A program made the position numbers and the translations under genes. Of a stretch of DNA of 64,000 nucleotides, positions 39,195 to 54,450 are shown piece by piece. Numbering within the stretch: the first letter of the stretch is position 1; every line of letters starts with the position of its first letter. The notes beneath the pieces are model-generated. The model searched no databases and was not told where the DNA came from. It saw only the letters and a list, made by a program, of their open reading frames with translations. This DNA is from Flaccisagitta enflata (Eukaryota; Chaetognatha; Sagittoidea; Aphragmophora): NCBI GenBank assembly GCA_965153355.1, contig OZ231128.1, forward strand, positions 39,804,001 through 39,868,000. The letters run 5' to 3'.

Positions 39195-39856
39195 CAGTAG
39201 ATGTCATCTAGACTTAAATACGGGGGAAATCAGGGGAATACGGGGGAATACGAGGGAATACGAGGAAATACGGGGGAATTCATTACGGAAAAACAAATAA
39301 ATATAAAAGACTGATACTTCAAGTATAAACTAATAAAAGGATGCTTTATTGCCCATGGATGTTGGTTGCCATTGAAACACATTTCCATGTATTTACGCTA
39401 AAGTATCAATATTTTGAAAAATTTTTTAGGGATTATTGTTTAAAATAGAATTTGCTACAACTTTCCCATAATATATTCTGTAAGAATATTGCTCGTTAGG
39501 TGGATAATATAATGTAATATTCTTAATCTGTATTTATTTGTATTTATTTATAATATAATGTAATATTCTTAATTTGTATTTATTTGTATTTATTTATATT
39601 TATTTGTAATATTCTTACAAAATATATTGTAGGAAAGTTATAACAAATTTTATTGTAAACAATGTTCTTACAAAAAGTTTCTCAAATTATTGATAGTTTA
39701 GCGTGAATACATGGAAATGTGTTTCTATACCAACCAACGCTTACAAGCAATAAAGCATCTCCTTATTAATCTATATTCCAAATATAAGTCTCTTAAGTAT
39801 ATTTGTCTGCCTGTAATGAATTCCCCCGTATTTTCAAGTCTAGACGACATCTACCG
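39195..39856. mobile_element. MITE, second copy of group 1, TA duplication
   Basis: CAGTAGATGTCATCTAGACTT / AAGTCTAGACGACATCTACCG ends with TA flanks (39193-39194, 39857-39858). The inner palindrome matches 5091-5643, with extra GGGGGAATAC units near the left and TATTTATTTGTA units near the centre. Confidence 0.8.
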
Positions 39857-39859
39857 TAC

Positions 39860-40535
39860 TCAAAAGAGAAAACTCTCAACTCAAGTTCAACGCGCTACCA
39901 GTAAAGCTACCACGCCGCGGGTAATTAAGTTGTGCCAATCGTTGTTTTTTTTTAATCGGCTAGGCGCGTCTCACCTTTAATTCGACACAACCGGAATATG
40001 TTTCGTGTTCCGTTCCTTTGGCTTCACCGAAGATTTTACCTCCTGCATGTTTTTTGTCATACAATGGCTTAGAATTATCGTAGAAACTTTTTTAAAAATA
40101 GGAATTAAAGGATTTTGAAAGATCTATCGAATACTGTTGGTTTCGTGTCGATCACACATGCACCACAAGGACAGGAGCGGTTTCAAGACAAACTAAAAAA
40201 AGTTGGAAATTTTTAAACCCCTTCGTCGTTGACATACTTTGAAATCTTTACTAGGGAACCTACTGTTAAAAACAAATTTTCTTACTACAAATATCAACTA
40301 TCTATCCAACATTTTTCCAACCAACGTTACCCACATCGATCTACGATCAACGCGAAACATGCAGGCAGGAAGTGTTTTTTTTTAGAAAGGTGTATCTTGC
40401 GATCTTACACTTGCAGGTAGTACGTCAGCAAATGTAGGGGTGTTCATGAACAATATTCTATTTAACTGTTAAAAAAGCAATGATTTAGTAAAAAATTTCA
40501 TTATCAAAAGCTCAAAAAGAGCATATATATAAACA
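39860..40535 (+). other. intergenic, no recognised gene
   Basis: Short open frames only; none with recognisable domain. Confidence 0.4.
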
Positions 40536-40792
40536 AAAAAAATTTCAACTTTTAAGAACATTTTTTTTGCAAGTAATAAAATTGAATTTTTCATTCTGTT
40601 TTCATTAAAAAAAATTTTCAATAATAAATTTTTTACAAACAATTTTATATAAGAATTTTATTATGATAGTTATAAAAAATTAATAAAAAAAAACAATTTT
40701 ATTACATAACTATTTTTTATTGAAAAAATTTTATTATAGTAAATCAATTTTAAAAAGAAATAAAAAAAAGTTGAAAACAGTACTTCTAAGCA
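40536..40792. repeat. AT-rich imperfect inverted repeat
   Basis: AAATTTCAACTTTTAAGAAC at the left, AAAAAAAGTTGAAAAC at the right, A/T-only interior; possible decayed MITE. Confidence 0.45.
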
Positions 40793-40904
40793 ATGACATC
40801 ATAAGATCATGAATAAATCTTATTGTTCATTTATTTACATGTTCTTACCCTCAATGAACTATATTGAGTGCTGATATTCCAGGCTCATATATTGTTCTAC
40901 ACTC

Positions 40905-41135
40905 CCCCTTGGTGGGGGAGGGGAATCAAAGGGTTTGGAGATAGGGGGAAAATGCAAAGGGGGAAAAAGAGAATTTGGGGAAAATAAAACTTTTGGCAGT
41001 ACCAAATCATAAATAATGATTACTTAAATCAAATTTAACTTTTTTTAAACCTTTAAAACACGGTTTTATTGCTATTTAAGGAAAAAAATCATAGATTTTG
41101 TAACGCGTGCATCTGAGGCGAGGGGGGGAACTAAT
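40905..41135 (+). repeat. dispersed repeat G, copy 1
   Basis: GGCAGTACCAAATCATAAA and GGTTTTATTGCTAT blocks with GGGGGAAAA runs, in the same order at 58316-58555. Confidence 0.7.
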
Positions 41136-41478
41136 CAAGAATCATAGAACTATATAATATATATATATATATTTATAGATTAATAATTATTCATATCAGG
41201 CTAATCACAAACATACCGTGCATGGACACCCCATTATTCACTGACGGAATATCTCCGCACTCCGACTTTTTTCCCCTGCGCTCCTCGCACCTTTCCTGCT
41301 GCTTACAAGTTGCGCTCAAGCTTTGGTCTTATGCTGCTGCTGATGCGTCGTACTGAGGCCGCATCGCTACAGCTGACCATAGACGAGTTTGCTGTCGGCT
41401 AACGGTGCGCCGTGTTATTAACACTGTTAATCTTAAAAGACTTGATGTTGTCACATCGAGGGCTATTAATAATAAAAC
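41136..41478 (+). other. intergenic, no recognised feature
   Basis: (AT)n near 41155-41175; otherwise nothing recognised. Confidence 0.4.
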
Positions 41479-41480
41479 TA

Positions 41481-41909
41481 CACTCTTTTTTTTTAAAAGA
41501 ACCTAATTTGCAAGAACATCAAGGCTTTGAATGGCCTGAAAATCAAAAATATCTTAAGAACATACCGAGGCTTCAAATCAAAAAAAAAAAAATTTGCTAA
41601 CATTACTACTAAAAAAAACACTAAGATAACACTTGAATTTTAGTATAGGTTAGATGATATTCTATAATCTTTAAATAAATATCATGAAAATATCCCCAGA
41701 CTTTGATGATTGGCATTTGTTTTAACAGTATTTAATAAGAATATATTCAGTATGATTAAGTAATAATATACTATAAGGTTTCCTATAGTTCATATAGTAT
41801 TTGAAATTAAGAACGTGCTAAGAACGTTGAAGGCTTTATTTGACTTTGAAACTAAGAACATGAAGCCATCAGAAAAAAAATGACGTTCTTTTAAAAAAAA
41901 AAAAGAGTG
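41481..41909. mobile_element. MITE, TA duplication (group 6)
   Basis: CACTCTTTTTTTTTAAAAGAAC / GTTCTTTTAAAAAAAAAAAAGAGTG ends, TA flanks at 41479-41480 and 41910-41911. Confidence 0.8.
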
Positions 41910-42086
41910 TACCGATAAATAATAAAATGCGTCCCTAACTGGCGTTGGGGCAATGACAATGATGCAATAGTGGCTCAAAAACGTTTTTTATGTACAAGAA
42001 AATGTATGTTTTGGTCGTTTAAAAAATCAAAATAAAGGTATGGAACCAACACTATTCGAAAGCCCTCGAAAAGCTCTTCAAGTCCC

Positions 42087-42839
42087 TTTTTGGGCAGCGG
42101 CCCCAAAGGGGACGAAGTCCTGTAGAACACAGGGGGACTTTCGTTCGTCCGTCATTCCGTCCGTTCATCCCCCCATCAGGCCCCTCAGGCCTCGAATCTG
42201 GCCTCTGAGACCACGAATCTGGCCTCAGGCCTCAAATGCAGCCTCTCAGGCCTCAAATCTAGCCTCTCAGGCCCCAAATCCGGCCTCTCAGGCCTAAAAT
42301 CCGGCCTCTCAGGCCTAAAATCCAGCTTCTCAGGCTATAAATCAGGCCTCTTAGACCTCAAATCCAACCTCTCAGGCCTCAAACCTGGCCTCTCAGGCCC
42401 CAAATATGGCTTCTCAGGCCTCAAATTAGGCTTCTCAAGCCTCAAATCCAAATTCTCAGGCCTCAAACCTGGCCTTTCAGGCCTCAAATTGGGCCTCTCA
42501 GGCCTCAAATCAGCTACATATCTGAGCCTCAATCAGTCTTTCGACCTTTCAAGCCTTAATCCAGCTCTCTCAAGCCTCAAGTCAGCCCTCTCAAGCTTCC
42601 AATTGGCATTCTCTGGCCTTATCAGCCTTCTTAAACCTCAGGTTAAGCTCTTGAAGGCCTTCAGTCAGCTCTCTATAGCATCTCATCCACTTCTCCAGGC
42701 AGGACAAATGAAAGACCCCCTGTGTTCTACAGGACTTCGTCCCCTTTAGGGGCCGCTGCCCTGCTTCCTTTCACTCCAATTCACAATCACTCAATGCAGG
42801 GCAACGGGTATAGCTGACCACATATTGCCCTTGGGCGAC
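42087..42839 (+). mobile_element. family B element
   Basis: TTTTTGGGCAGCGGCCCC, GACGAAGTCCTGTAGAACACAG; inverted GTGTTCTACAGGACTTCGTC...GGCCGCTGCCC. Interior ~20 bp CTCTCAGGCCTCAAATC (42180-42660). Tail GCAGGGCAACGGGTATAGC. Confidence 0.8.
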
Positions 42840-43007
42840 CTGTTTAACAATGTTTCTTCGATGAGTTTAAGCCATTTTTTGAAGGAAAGTATGCCAGGAA
42901 TAAAATCTCCGCCGAAGTCCAGCTAACGAAATGAATTTGCGCAACGTCTGAGAGCTTAGCTTCGCAAAACGAATTGAAACTTTGCTACATCGCCTACGTG
43001 GCTAATG

Positions 43008-43012
<5 letters not shown>

Positions 43013-43077
<65 letters not shown>
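43013..43077 (+). repeat. (CT)n microsatellite
   Basis: Pure CT. Confidence 0.95.
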
Positions 43078-43079
<2 letters not shown>

Positions 43080-43350
43080 GCCGTTCATTGTAACTATTTT
43101 AGAAAAGTTATCAGCTCTCGGCTCACGGCTCTAGGAAAAAGTCTTGGACAAGAGAGATTAAGATGGAAATATAAGCATACATACAGACAAACAGAGAGGG
43201 AAGGGCAAAACATCTGTGGAGTTGGAAAACTAGAGTATCGGAGCGTTTGTTTACATCTATCAATTATGTAATGACCCTCGCACGCCAATTAACGATTGAG
43301 GTTTACGTGAAAGTCATCATCATTAGTCATGGTGGTTGAAATTTAACCTG

Positions 43351-43531
43351 TTTTTAAGTCGCGTGCTACGCGACTCTACACCCCGCTTTGTCGGTTCGTC
43401 TGTACACATTTTACTTTTTTGGGTTTTTGCGGTCTATGGCCTCACTGCTCCTGCCCAAGTAATCATGTGACCTCAAATACGGCCCCTGCCCACCTGCACG
43501 CGACTTGAGTAGCTGTGTATCCGGCCTTGTT
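43351..43531 (-). repeat. family A element
   Basis: TTTTTAAGTCGCGTGCTACGCGACTC start, full body, TGTATCCGGCCTTGT end; only one GTCGGTTCGTC unit. Confidence 0.85.
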
Positions 43532-43758
43532 AATCATCGTGTGACGCTAACTAAGCTGTTTCAACAGTTTGCGATGTTTTGTTTGAGAGCCTGATTTGCA
43601 TGAAGCAGTGCCGTAATCACGGCGACGTTTCTAGCGCGCTCTTTAAAAGACAATCCAATCTGAATAGCCTTAAAACTTTGCCTCGCCCATGTCTTTTTTG
43701 AAAATGAGTCGAGGTTAGTATTACTTGTAATGATTACCAATGCGTCAGTTAAAAGCCG

Positions 43759-43960
43759 AACGCTGGTCGCGAAAATCGAAATGACGAAGAAGCGCTGGGA
43801 ATATAAAAGCGTAGAAAGTAGTTTTTCTTGCTAAAAAAACGGAAGATGGTCGAAATTGAAAAAAAGGACGACGGTAAGTGTCTTATAATTTGTTCCCCCA
43901 TGCCCCCTGATGAGGATGAGCCGATCAAAGAAACTTTATTTTTTTTGAAACACCCGATCT
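43759..43960 (+). promoter_or_regulatory. promoter/first-exon-like block, copy 2
   Basis: TATA-like GGAATATAAAAGCG near 43804, ATG at 43848 opening MVEIEKKDD, donor GGTAAGTG at 43874. About 90% like 38137-38343 over 200 bp, inverted, so the two point away from each other. An alternative 50-codon read-through frame ends near 43999 and differs from copy 1 after a T-run. Confidence 0.4.
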
Positions 43961-44056
43961 TTACACCTACACAGCTTTTATTCGACTGTGAGGTATGATT
44001 TCAACTCACTTTCTGATTCTCTTCTTTATTCTCCTCCATTTCTTACTTTACCCAGC

Positions 44057-44160
44057 TTTTTAGGTGCGACAAAGCACCGTTGTGTCGGTCGGTCGGTCGG
44101 TCGGTAACGCATTCATTTGACGATCACACCTCGCACCGTATTGGCCTACTTGGCCTTGTT
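44057..44160 (-). repeat. family A variant 2
   Basis: TTTTTAGGTGCGACAAAGCACC hairpin terminus, GTCGG repeats, TTGGCCTACTTGGCCTTGTT end. Confidence 0.75.
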
Positions 44161-44754
44161 TCTTCTCCTTCCCTGTTGTCTAGAGAGAGTTTAGCATCCA
44201 ACGTAGACTCGACTGCTTCAACAATTTGCATACAAGATCCACCCTCCAGTTAATGGGACAGTATAAACATCGTAAATTCAAGATTTATTCTTATCTTTGT
44301 TAAAACACCAGTTTTTTTTTCTTTTCTCGCAGATTCCACCAGAAAACAGTCCCTCTCTCTATCACACAACTTGAAGCTGGAGAAGCGGGATTAGTTTCCA
44401 TGTTTGTTTTGTCTGTTTGCCATTTCCTCAAGATGCAAGTTCCAGCAAACACAAAATCTCCAGAGGAACGCTCCTCTCTTTAGTCCGCCGCTCCCGTTTC
44501 TCTCCCCACCCACAATCCACATGGCCACAACCGACGCTGCAATCTTGTCTGTTCACTATTTCCCTTGATTTCTCAATTTCTATCTTTGTCCATCTATCAA
44601 TCTATCTCTCTATCCATCTATCTAGAGTATAGATCGATCCTGTACAACTAATAGTTATCAATTATGCTAAATTCGATCAATCTATAGAAATATATCAATA
44701 ATTATACTTCCTAATGTTTCTAACCATCTATCAATCCCTCAATGTACATCGACA
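44161..44754 (+). other. intergenic, no recognised gene
   Basis: CTAT-rich stretch near 44580-44630; nothing recognised otherwise. Confidence 0.4.
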
Positions 44755-44899
44755 TTTTTAGGTGCGACATAGCACCTCTATAACTGGCTGTGTCCGTTGG
44801 GTGGTTGGTTGGTCGGTCCGTCCGTCCGTCGGTTGGTCGGGTAACGCATTCGTTTGACGATCCACACGTCGCACCTTATTGGCCTACTTGGCCTTGTTT
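44755..44899 (-). repeat. family A variant 2
   Basis: TTTTTAGGTGCGACATAGCACC terminus, GTCC/GGTTGGTCGG repeats, TTGGCCTACTTGGCCTTGTT end. Confidence 0.8.
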
Positions 44900-44921
44900 T
44901 CTTCCTTTTATAAGTGTGCTA

Positions 44922-45526
44922 ACACCTCTCACATAATTAAACGAACTGGAAAAATAATCAAAATTGAAAGAAATAATGCTTTCTCAGGGCTGAAATTTGA
45001 CACAGAGGGAGCTAAAACATAGTAATTTTGCAAACTGGGGCAAAATTTTGTGCCTGGGAAAGTGCGTGGCTCTCAGAATGTGTTATGCCAAAAATCCAGT
45101 GAAAGATTTTGACTGATTTTGACAGGGAAAATTTTGATGAAGAGACGACTTAAACCCCCTTAAAATTTACCATGAAAAAGGAAAAATGACATCAATTCTC
45201 AGGTTCTTGGGTCATTAACGGGCAAAAATGAGTCAACATTAACGAGATACAGTCAGTGGCAGCTGCAAAAAATATCGAAACCCCTTGTCAAACAGAATGA
45301 TTATAGCAACAAATTTGAAGCTAAAGTAAACCTAAACTTTGCATGATATCATTTGATGAAGCTTTTTACAGCTATTGGTTGACCAGATTTGAAGTTTTTT
45401 TTTTGTAGAACCTTTATCGGAATAACATGTTTTGAAATTAGAATTAACCTGGACTTCTGTTTTGGACTTTAAAACGCAATTATGGACAAGATCTGATCCC
45501 AGTTCGCCTAATTTTGTGAGAGGTGT
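44922..45526. mobile_element. MITE, TA duplication (group 7)
   Basis: ACACCTCTCACATAATTAAACGAACTGG / CCAGTTCGCCTAATTTTGTGAGAGGTGT ends, TA flanks at 44920-44921 and 45527-45528. Confidence 0.8.
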
Positions 45527-45533
45527 TACAGCA

Positions 45534-45537
<4 letters not shown>

Positions 45538-45585
<48 letters not shown>
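45538..45585 (+). repeat. (CT)n microsatellite
   Basis: Pure CT. Confidence 0.95.
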
Positions 45586-45588
<3 letters not shown>

Positions 45589-45780
45589 GTAGAATCATCA
45601 TGTGAAACGACGAAACATGTGCATGATCCATAAAAGATCAGAAATTGCAGAAGCACTACCACAGAAATAAGTGCGTACAGACTGAGAGTCCGAGAGACGC
45701 AGTTTAGAATTGTAACGTGTTCACGCTTCCGTGAGTACTAACGAAGAAACACTGCACTAATTCATCTAATTAGATATACA

Positions 45781-45968
45781 GTTACGGGTTACCCCACACG
45801 CGTGCGGGTGGGCAGGAGCAGTGATTGAGCGGGTCACCAGAGCACTTGGGTAGGAGCAGTGAGCTAAAAAAGCTCAAAAACGCTGTAAAGAAATAAGAAA
45901 GGACCGCATGACCGACAGACCGACATAGCCGGTTGTAGAGTCGCGTAGCACCCGTACCGACTATAAAG
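45781..45968 (+). repeat. family A element, 5' truncated
   Basis: GTGCGGGTGGGCAGGAGCAG body, GACCGACAGACCGAC, and AGAGTCGCGTAGCAC end. Confidence 0.7.
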
Positions 45969-46067
45969 AAAATATCAGCTGCTTCATGGGTAAAATGTGA
46001 AATCTGAAATGCTAGAGAAAATTTGAACATCCGGGTTGCGACATGCGAAGTTGTTCATTCCCAAGGT

Positions 46068-46071
<4 letters not shown>

Positions 46072-46162
<91 letters not shown>
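46072..46162 (+). repeat. (GA)n microsatellite
   Basis: Pure GA, then an A-run before family A. Confidence 0.95.
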
Positions 46163-46166
<4 letters not shown>

Positions 46167-46174
46167 AAAAAAAA

Positions 46175-47290
<1,116 letters not shown>

Positions 47291-47689
47291 GCATACACGC
47301 CTTTATACAGAAACGACCAACTGACTGGATTACCCACGCGTGCACATGACTAAATTTATTTTAAGAATTTAGAAAATATTCGAAGAAAACATGTCAAATG
47401 TTATGTTTGGACCAAGATTTTACCTCGCTTGCTCTTGACTTAGTCAAGACGACCTTTGGGGAACGAGGAAGCAGATTTTGTCACGCATGGAAGCACTCAA
47501 TTGAACCGGAAAAATTATTTTAAAAAAATCAACCCCCCCCCCCAAAAGAAATATTGTGGCATTTGGCTTGAACTTTCCTCAATTTATTATTGCTCATTAT
47601 TGCCTTTGAATATTTTTAGGCGGTTTTTTTTTCTTATGCAGCGGGTCTATAGGGGTCAATGGGCTATGATTCCACGCACGGTTGAAATA

Positions 47690-48760
47690 ATCAAAGAAAA
47701 ACACGTTGTTTATGGAGAATACTGTGTACAGTATGTTTTTTTTTTCGAATGCAACATTACATGACGGCATAACTCTAAAAGTAATAGAGATAATTGAATT
47801 CTGAAAAAAATTCTTTAAAGCTGATGGTGTAGCATTTTATGATGTGTAACTCCTTGGACTTTTTTACAAAAATCTATACCTTTTGAAAAATGACAAAATG
47901 TTGTTCAAAATCAGCAAAAAACATCATTATTTCAGGATTTGGCGGAACAGTTTTTCTTCAAGATGCTCTTAATTCTAAATGGATTGAGCTAGAAATACCA
48001 GATTGGTCTCAAATTAAAGCTAATTAACTGTAGTTTTTAGAAATACAAACAGCGAAATTTTTCTTCAATGGTATAATACATCAGGCATGAAAAAAATTGG
48101 TGTCTCGACAAAAATTTTGATCAAAAGTTGGTTCACAGTCCACAAATCGATCTGAAACATCAAATGAGCATTTCAACTCAAGCTGTCCCAAAAACTACTT
48201 CAAAATACCTTTCATTTGGGACCAATCTGGTATCTGTAGCTCAATTCGTTTAGAAATGAGAGCAATTTAAAGGGAAACAGTCCAAATGACAAATTTTTGT
48301 AAAGAAACAATTTGGATATAGTGACATCTACTTCCTTGCTTGTTCCAAGGACCAAATTTTTGTGAAAAAATCCTGGGAGTCAAATATCATAAAATGCATT
48401 AACACTATCTTTCAGGAACTTTTTTTCAGAATTTATTTATCTTTATTACTTTTAGAGTTATGCCGTCATGTAATGTTGCATTCGAAAAAAAACATACTGT
48501 ATTTTCAGATCGATGTTGATGGGTCGAACATCGATCTGAAAATTCAAACATTTTTAGTCGCGGACACGCGACTCTACACCTTGCCGTGTCGGTCGGTCCG
48601 TCGGTCCGTGCGTCCGTCGGTCACATTTCTTAATTGCGAGCGTTTTTTGCATTGCCGCCCCTGCCCAACCGTCCGCGACTGTCCTGCCGTGTATCCGGCC
48701 TTGTTTTGATGTAAAAATACACAGTATTCTCCATAAACAACGTGTTTTTCTTCGATTCCA
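47690..48760. mobile_element. long inverted-repeat element with nested insertions
   Basis: Left arm 47690-47800 (AAAGAAAAACACGTTGTTTATGGAG...) and right arm in two pieces, 48430-48501 and 48720-48760. A 216 bp insert (48502-48717) splits the right arm and is flanked by TA. Outer ends not fixed. Confidence 0.7.
48550..48708 (-). repeat. family A element inside the TA-flanked insert
   Basis: TTTTTAGTCGCGGACACGCGACTC, GTCC/GTCGG repeats, TGTATCCGGCCTTGTTTT. Confidence 0.8.
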
Positions 48761-48829
48761 TACACGGTAATTTTTAAAATCTCGTGTTTACATCTCACCT
48801 GGACCAAATCAAGCTCTCCACCTCTTTTA

Positions 48830-49220
48830 AAGCACTTCAGGCCCCCAGACCCCAAATCAAGGCCTCTCAGATCTCAGATTCTAACTCAGGCTTTTCAAAC
48901 CCCAAATAAGATGTCTTATATCGCAAATAAGGCCTGTTTGATTTACTTAGTTTTTTTTTTTTTTTTTTTATTCCATATCATTGCGATATTCGTTTTATTT
49001 TAAATAACAAATACAATCGTAAACAAAAGGAGTTTTGAATATGGTTTTGCTAGGGTCCCGTCCGATGTCCTCTCTTTAATGTTAATGAAGAAAAAACGTT
49101 TAAATTTAATAAACCCGAACGAGAGGTTCATGTGCATTTAAGAAGTTGTTTAGCCTATCGATTGCGACCAATTCTCAACAACTGTCCAAGAACTAAGCAC
49201 GGAAATAAATGCTCACAAGT
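48830..49220 (+). other. intergenic, decayed family B minisatellite then AT-rich
   Basis: AGGCCCCCAGACCCCAAATCAAGGCC units at 48835-48940 only. Confidence 0.45.
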
Positions 49221-49225
49221 ACCTA

Positions 49226-49278
49226 CCTACCTACCTACCTACCTACCTACCTACCTACCTACCTACCTACCTACCTAA
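49226..49278 (+). repeat. (ACCT)n microsatellite
   Basis: About 13 ACCT units. Confidence 0.95.
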
Positions 49279-49682
49279 CTACCAGAATTCTTATGGACTG
49301 TATAACTTGAAGAAGCTTTTCTTTCGCCAGATCATCGCCAAGATTCCCCCCCCCCCCGCATTTGAATTGAGTCAAGAAGGAAACATGGGGGTGAAAAATG
49401 AGGCCTACCCTCCAAGTCACATGCGTCAACAGCCTCTCTCTTTGTCCTCCAACTCTTATCTCATACATCAAGAGTCTTTCTTTCCGCCTGTTCATACATC
49501 AAGAGCCTCTTTTCCCCCTTTCTTCTTTGTCGAAAGTCAAGAAAAGTAAACAAGGCCGTATATTCACGATCAATATAAGTCGCGTGGGATTCTCTGCAGG
49601 GGCAGTGAGGCTTGAAAGTCAATAGTTCAAACAAGTAAAACAAGGCTGGATACACCGTTAGACAAGTCACATAGCTGTGAAC

Positions 49683-51225
<1,543 letters not shown>

Positions 51226-51392
51226 CCAGTAGATTAAGTGCTGCGCTGCTCGAATGAAATTGTTTTTATAGTCGCTTAAATACGGCTCTGGCAGTCCCGA
51301 GGTTCGTTTGTCTGTTCACCGGTCATGATTTAGCTTTTTTCTGCTTGAATCAATGGTTAGTTTTCACTGATCTCGTTCCAACGGTAGGTTTT

Positions 51393-51560
51393 CAGTAAAG
51401 TGCTACGCATTTCGACACCCTGCTTTGTCCGTCCATTGGTCGATCGTTTGGTCCGTCACATTTTCATTTATTTCTTGCGGTCTTTGACCTCACTGCTCCT
51501 GCCCAAATGCTTTAGTGACCCCAAGTATGATCTCTGCCGATTGGCGACTCATGCATAACG
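51393..51560 (-). repeat. degenerate family A copy
   Basis: GTGCTACGCATTTCGACACCC, TGCTTTGTCCGTCC, ACTGCTCCTGCCCAAATGC. Confidence 0.6.
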
Positions 51561-51841
51561 GATGTACTTACCAAACACTGGATTCCGTGACGCTTACAAA
51601 CACATAGAGATGATTTTCTGTATGTTAATAAGTAACTTGTGCAGTTGCGAGGGCGATGGGGAAAAAGCTCTGATTACAAAATTATCCATTTAATCCACTT
51701 TTTCTCTCCCATTTTTGTCGGCTTCCGTTTTTTCCCCATTTGCCCATTATCTCAAGATCCAACTAGATTTATACTTGATTTTTTCTTCCATGCTCTCTGT
51801 AGCTGTGTGGCTAGCAGTCTGTCTGTTTGGTTGTCTGTATA

Positions 51842-52094
<253 letters not shown>

Positions 52095-52098
<4 letters not shown>

Positions 52099-52969
52099 GA
52101 ATACGAAGTTAGACTGAAATAAGTTACAAGATGCTGTCTGAATTTTCTCTTTCTTTTTCCAACGTGCTAGTCGCTTCGTCATCAATGACCGCCAGTCCAT
52201 CTGTGCATCAGTCCATTCGCTGACTTTTCGGCGCTGATACTAATGATGTAGCTTTTGTCCTAGGTTTTAGCATACTAAAAGAAACCGAATTTACATGGAA
52301 AGATGCAAAGACTGGTCAAATTTGTCCCGAGACACGGCTTGAAGAGGTCATCTCTGTTCGTCTGTCGGAGTCTTTATGTTAGCAATACAATCGGTAGCAA
52401 TCCATCTGGCACACAAGCTGGCTTCATTGGTAGTGTGGAGTAGTCAAAAATCAAATAAGTGTTTTTTACCATATTTTTGGTTGCGTTGTACTCATATGCA
52501 TCTAGCGAGAGGTTATCAAGCGATTTTTTCTCAAAGGGATATTAGCATATATGGTAAAATGCACTAAATAAGACGTTAGTGGGCGTTTTGGATTTTGTTT
52601 TCACTCAAATCGTCATTTTCCTCCCTTAGAAATGCGGAATTTGGGTTGAAATTCAGGCCATGGCTTCCAAAAGACACCTACCACCATCACCTAAAATTTT
52701 ATGAAATTTGTAGGTCACTAAGTTACATATGCTTATGCAAATTAGTCGCTCAGATTAATTTGCATATTAAAAGACAACCTTTAAAAGGCGTGCCGCAATG
52801 AGCCGCAAGGAGAAAATCAATAAGGTAAACCGCATTCTATCCCATCTCCGACTTTGTTTCTTAGAAAAAAATTCCAGACACTTACACGAATATCAAGATT
52901 TCGGTTTACAAAAAATTAATGCAGTCAAACCAATCACGCTCCCGGTGGCTATCATTGGCTTTTCTACTT
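52095..52969 (+). other. intergenic, no recognised gene
   Basis: Short frames only; no domain recognised. Confidence 0.4.
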
Positions 52970-53060
52970 CTTAGTCGCGTGCTACGCGACTCTACACCCC
53001 GCTATGTCGGTCCGTCGGTCCGTCGGTCCGTCGGTCCGTCGCGTCGGTCGGTCGACACAA
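52970..53060 (-). repeat. family A fragment
   Basis: CTTAGTCGCGTGCTACGCGACTC, CCCGCTATGTCGG, GTCGGTCC repeats; truncated. Confidence 0.8.
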
Positions 53061-53640
53061 TTACTCTGGGTCAATAAGTACCGCTGATGATTTGATGCTT
53101 TTGCAAGCGACTGTTGATTTCTTCATTTCATTCGCATCTTGCGGTTCACACATTCTTCTTATTCATCAAAGAAGTATTGTTCTGGTGATAATATTTTTGG
53201 CCACTCGTTTGTGTGACTTGGCAAAGGCAAATTGGGAAGTATTTCAGATATGCCATGCGAGTTTAAGGATTTTCCAAACCTACTCAGGCTACTCAAACTT
53301 CATCCGTCTGGCCCTGTCACGCCTTTTCATTAAGCCACCGGATACGTATGCCAATGTGCCAATGTGCCAATGTGCCAATGTGTGGTTAGAAAATCAAAAT
53401 GCAAAATTGAGAAAGATTTTGGCTTAACGACTAACACGTCACCATTCATTAGGCCTCACTTTGCATTGCATCTGCATCTGTTCGATTGGGCCGCTTTATC
53501 CTCTTTGAAAAAGCCTTTCACCTTTATCCAGGGACATGCAGAGGGGGGAACACTGCCCACATTTGTGGGGGGGGGCGGGCCCTAAGGGGTCCTGCACCAG
53601 GGTAAGCAAAAGAATAAGAATTAATGAAATAGAAATAAAG
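53061..53640 (+). other. open frame of unknown nature
   Basis: A 111-codon hydrophobic frame (53092-53427) has no recognisable domain or splice context. GCCAATGT repeats four times at 53349-53382. Confidence 0.25.
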
Positions 53641-54352
53641 ACAGGTTGATTGATTAGGTCAGAAAAAGCTATTTTACTTTTTCCAGTGTCATGTTGTTGC
53701 CTCTTTTTTTAGATTTTTTTTTCTTTTTTTTTTCTTTTTTTTTTTTTTTTTTGGTTACTTAAAAAAAAATATTCTCCTGAATAACTTTCTCCTAAATAAA
53801 TTTCTCCCGAATAACTTTATAATGTAAGGGTTTTTTTGAAAGCTCAATGATTAAAAGCTTTGCTATGAGGGTATAGTTATGGGGGCTTGCCAATGGGGGG
53901 GTGAGAGTTAGGGCATAGCAATGGGGGCCCCATTGACAGGGGGTGCTGTAACAGGGGACCTGGTAACAGAGGAACCCGGACTCCCAGGAGCAGTGACAAG
54001 CAGGACTGGTAGCAAGGGAGCCCAGTAACAAGGGTTGTGGGGGGGGCAGGATTTTTACACGTCCCTGCCTTTATTCCTTGTGCAAATTCAAAGAGGGGCA
54101 AAGAGGGGCATTGGGTATGAGAAATAGAAAAAAAAAAGAAAAGAAAAAGTGAAACAATGACAGAGAGGTAAACAGAAGGACGCACACACTTTTAAAGAGT
54201 GGTGAGGAGGGCGTTGGGAAAACCACTTGCATTCCAAGGAGAGTTTAGTTATATATCTTGAGCCCACGATAATGATTTCCAATATGACCCTTTTACCCTA
54301 TTTCCTCTTTTTTTCCCTTATGTCGTCCTCCCTCTTTTTCTCCCTCTCTCTC
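53641..54352 (+). other. intergenic, T-runs then G-rich low complexity
   Basis: Long T-runs at 53700-53755; AACAGGGG/AGTGACAAG degenerate repeats at 53870-54050. Confidence 0.4.
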
Positions 54353-54450
54353 TTTTTAGTCGCGTGCACGCGACTCTACATCCCGCTTTGTCCGTCCGTC
54401 CGTCGGTCGGTCGGTCGGTTGGTCGGTCGGTCCGTCACACTTTTACTTTT
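54353..54450 (-). repeat. family A fragment
   Basis: TTTTTAGTCGCGTGCACGCGACTC, GTCC/GTCGG repeats, CACACTTTTACTTTTTTTT; truncated. Confidence 0.8.

Noticed and set aside
53092-53427. 111-codon hydrophobic frame
   Set aside because: No recognisable family; ends in simple GCCAATGT repeats. Kept only as an unknown stretch.
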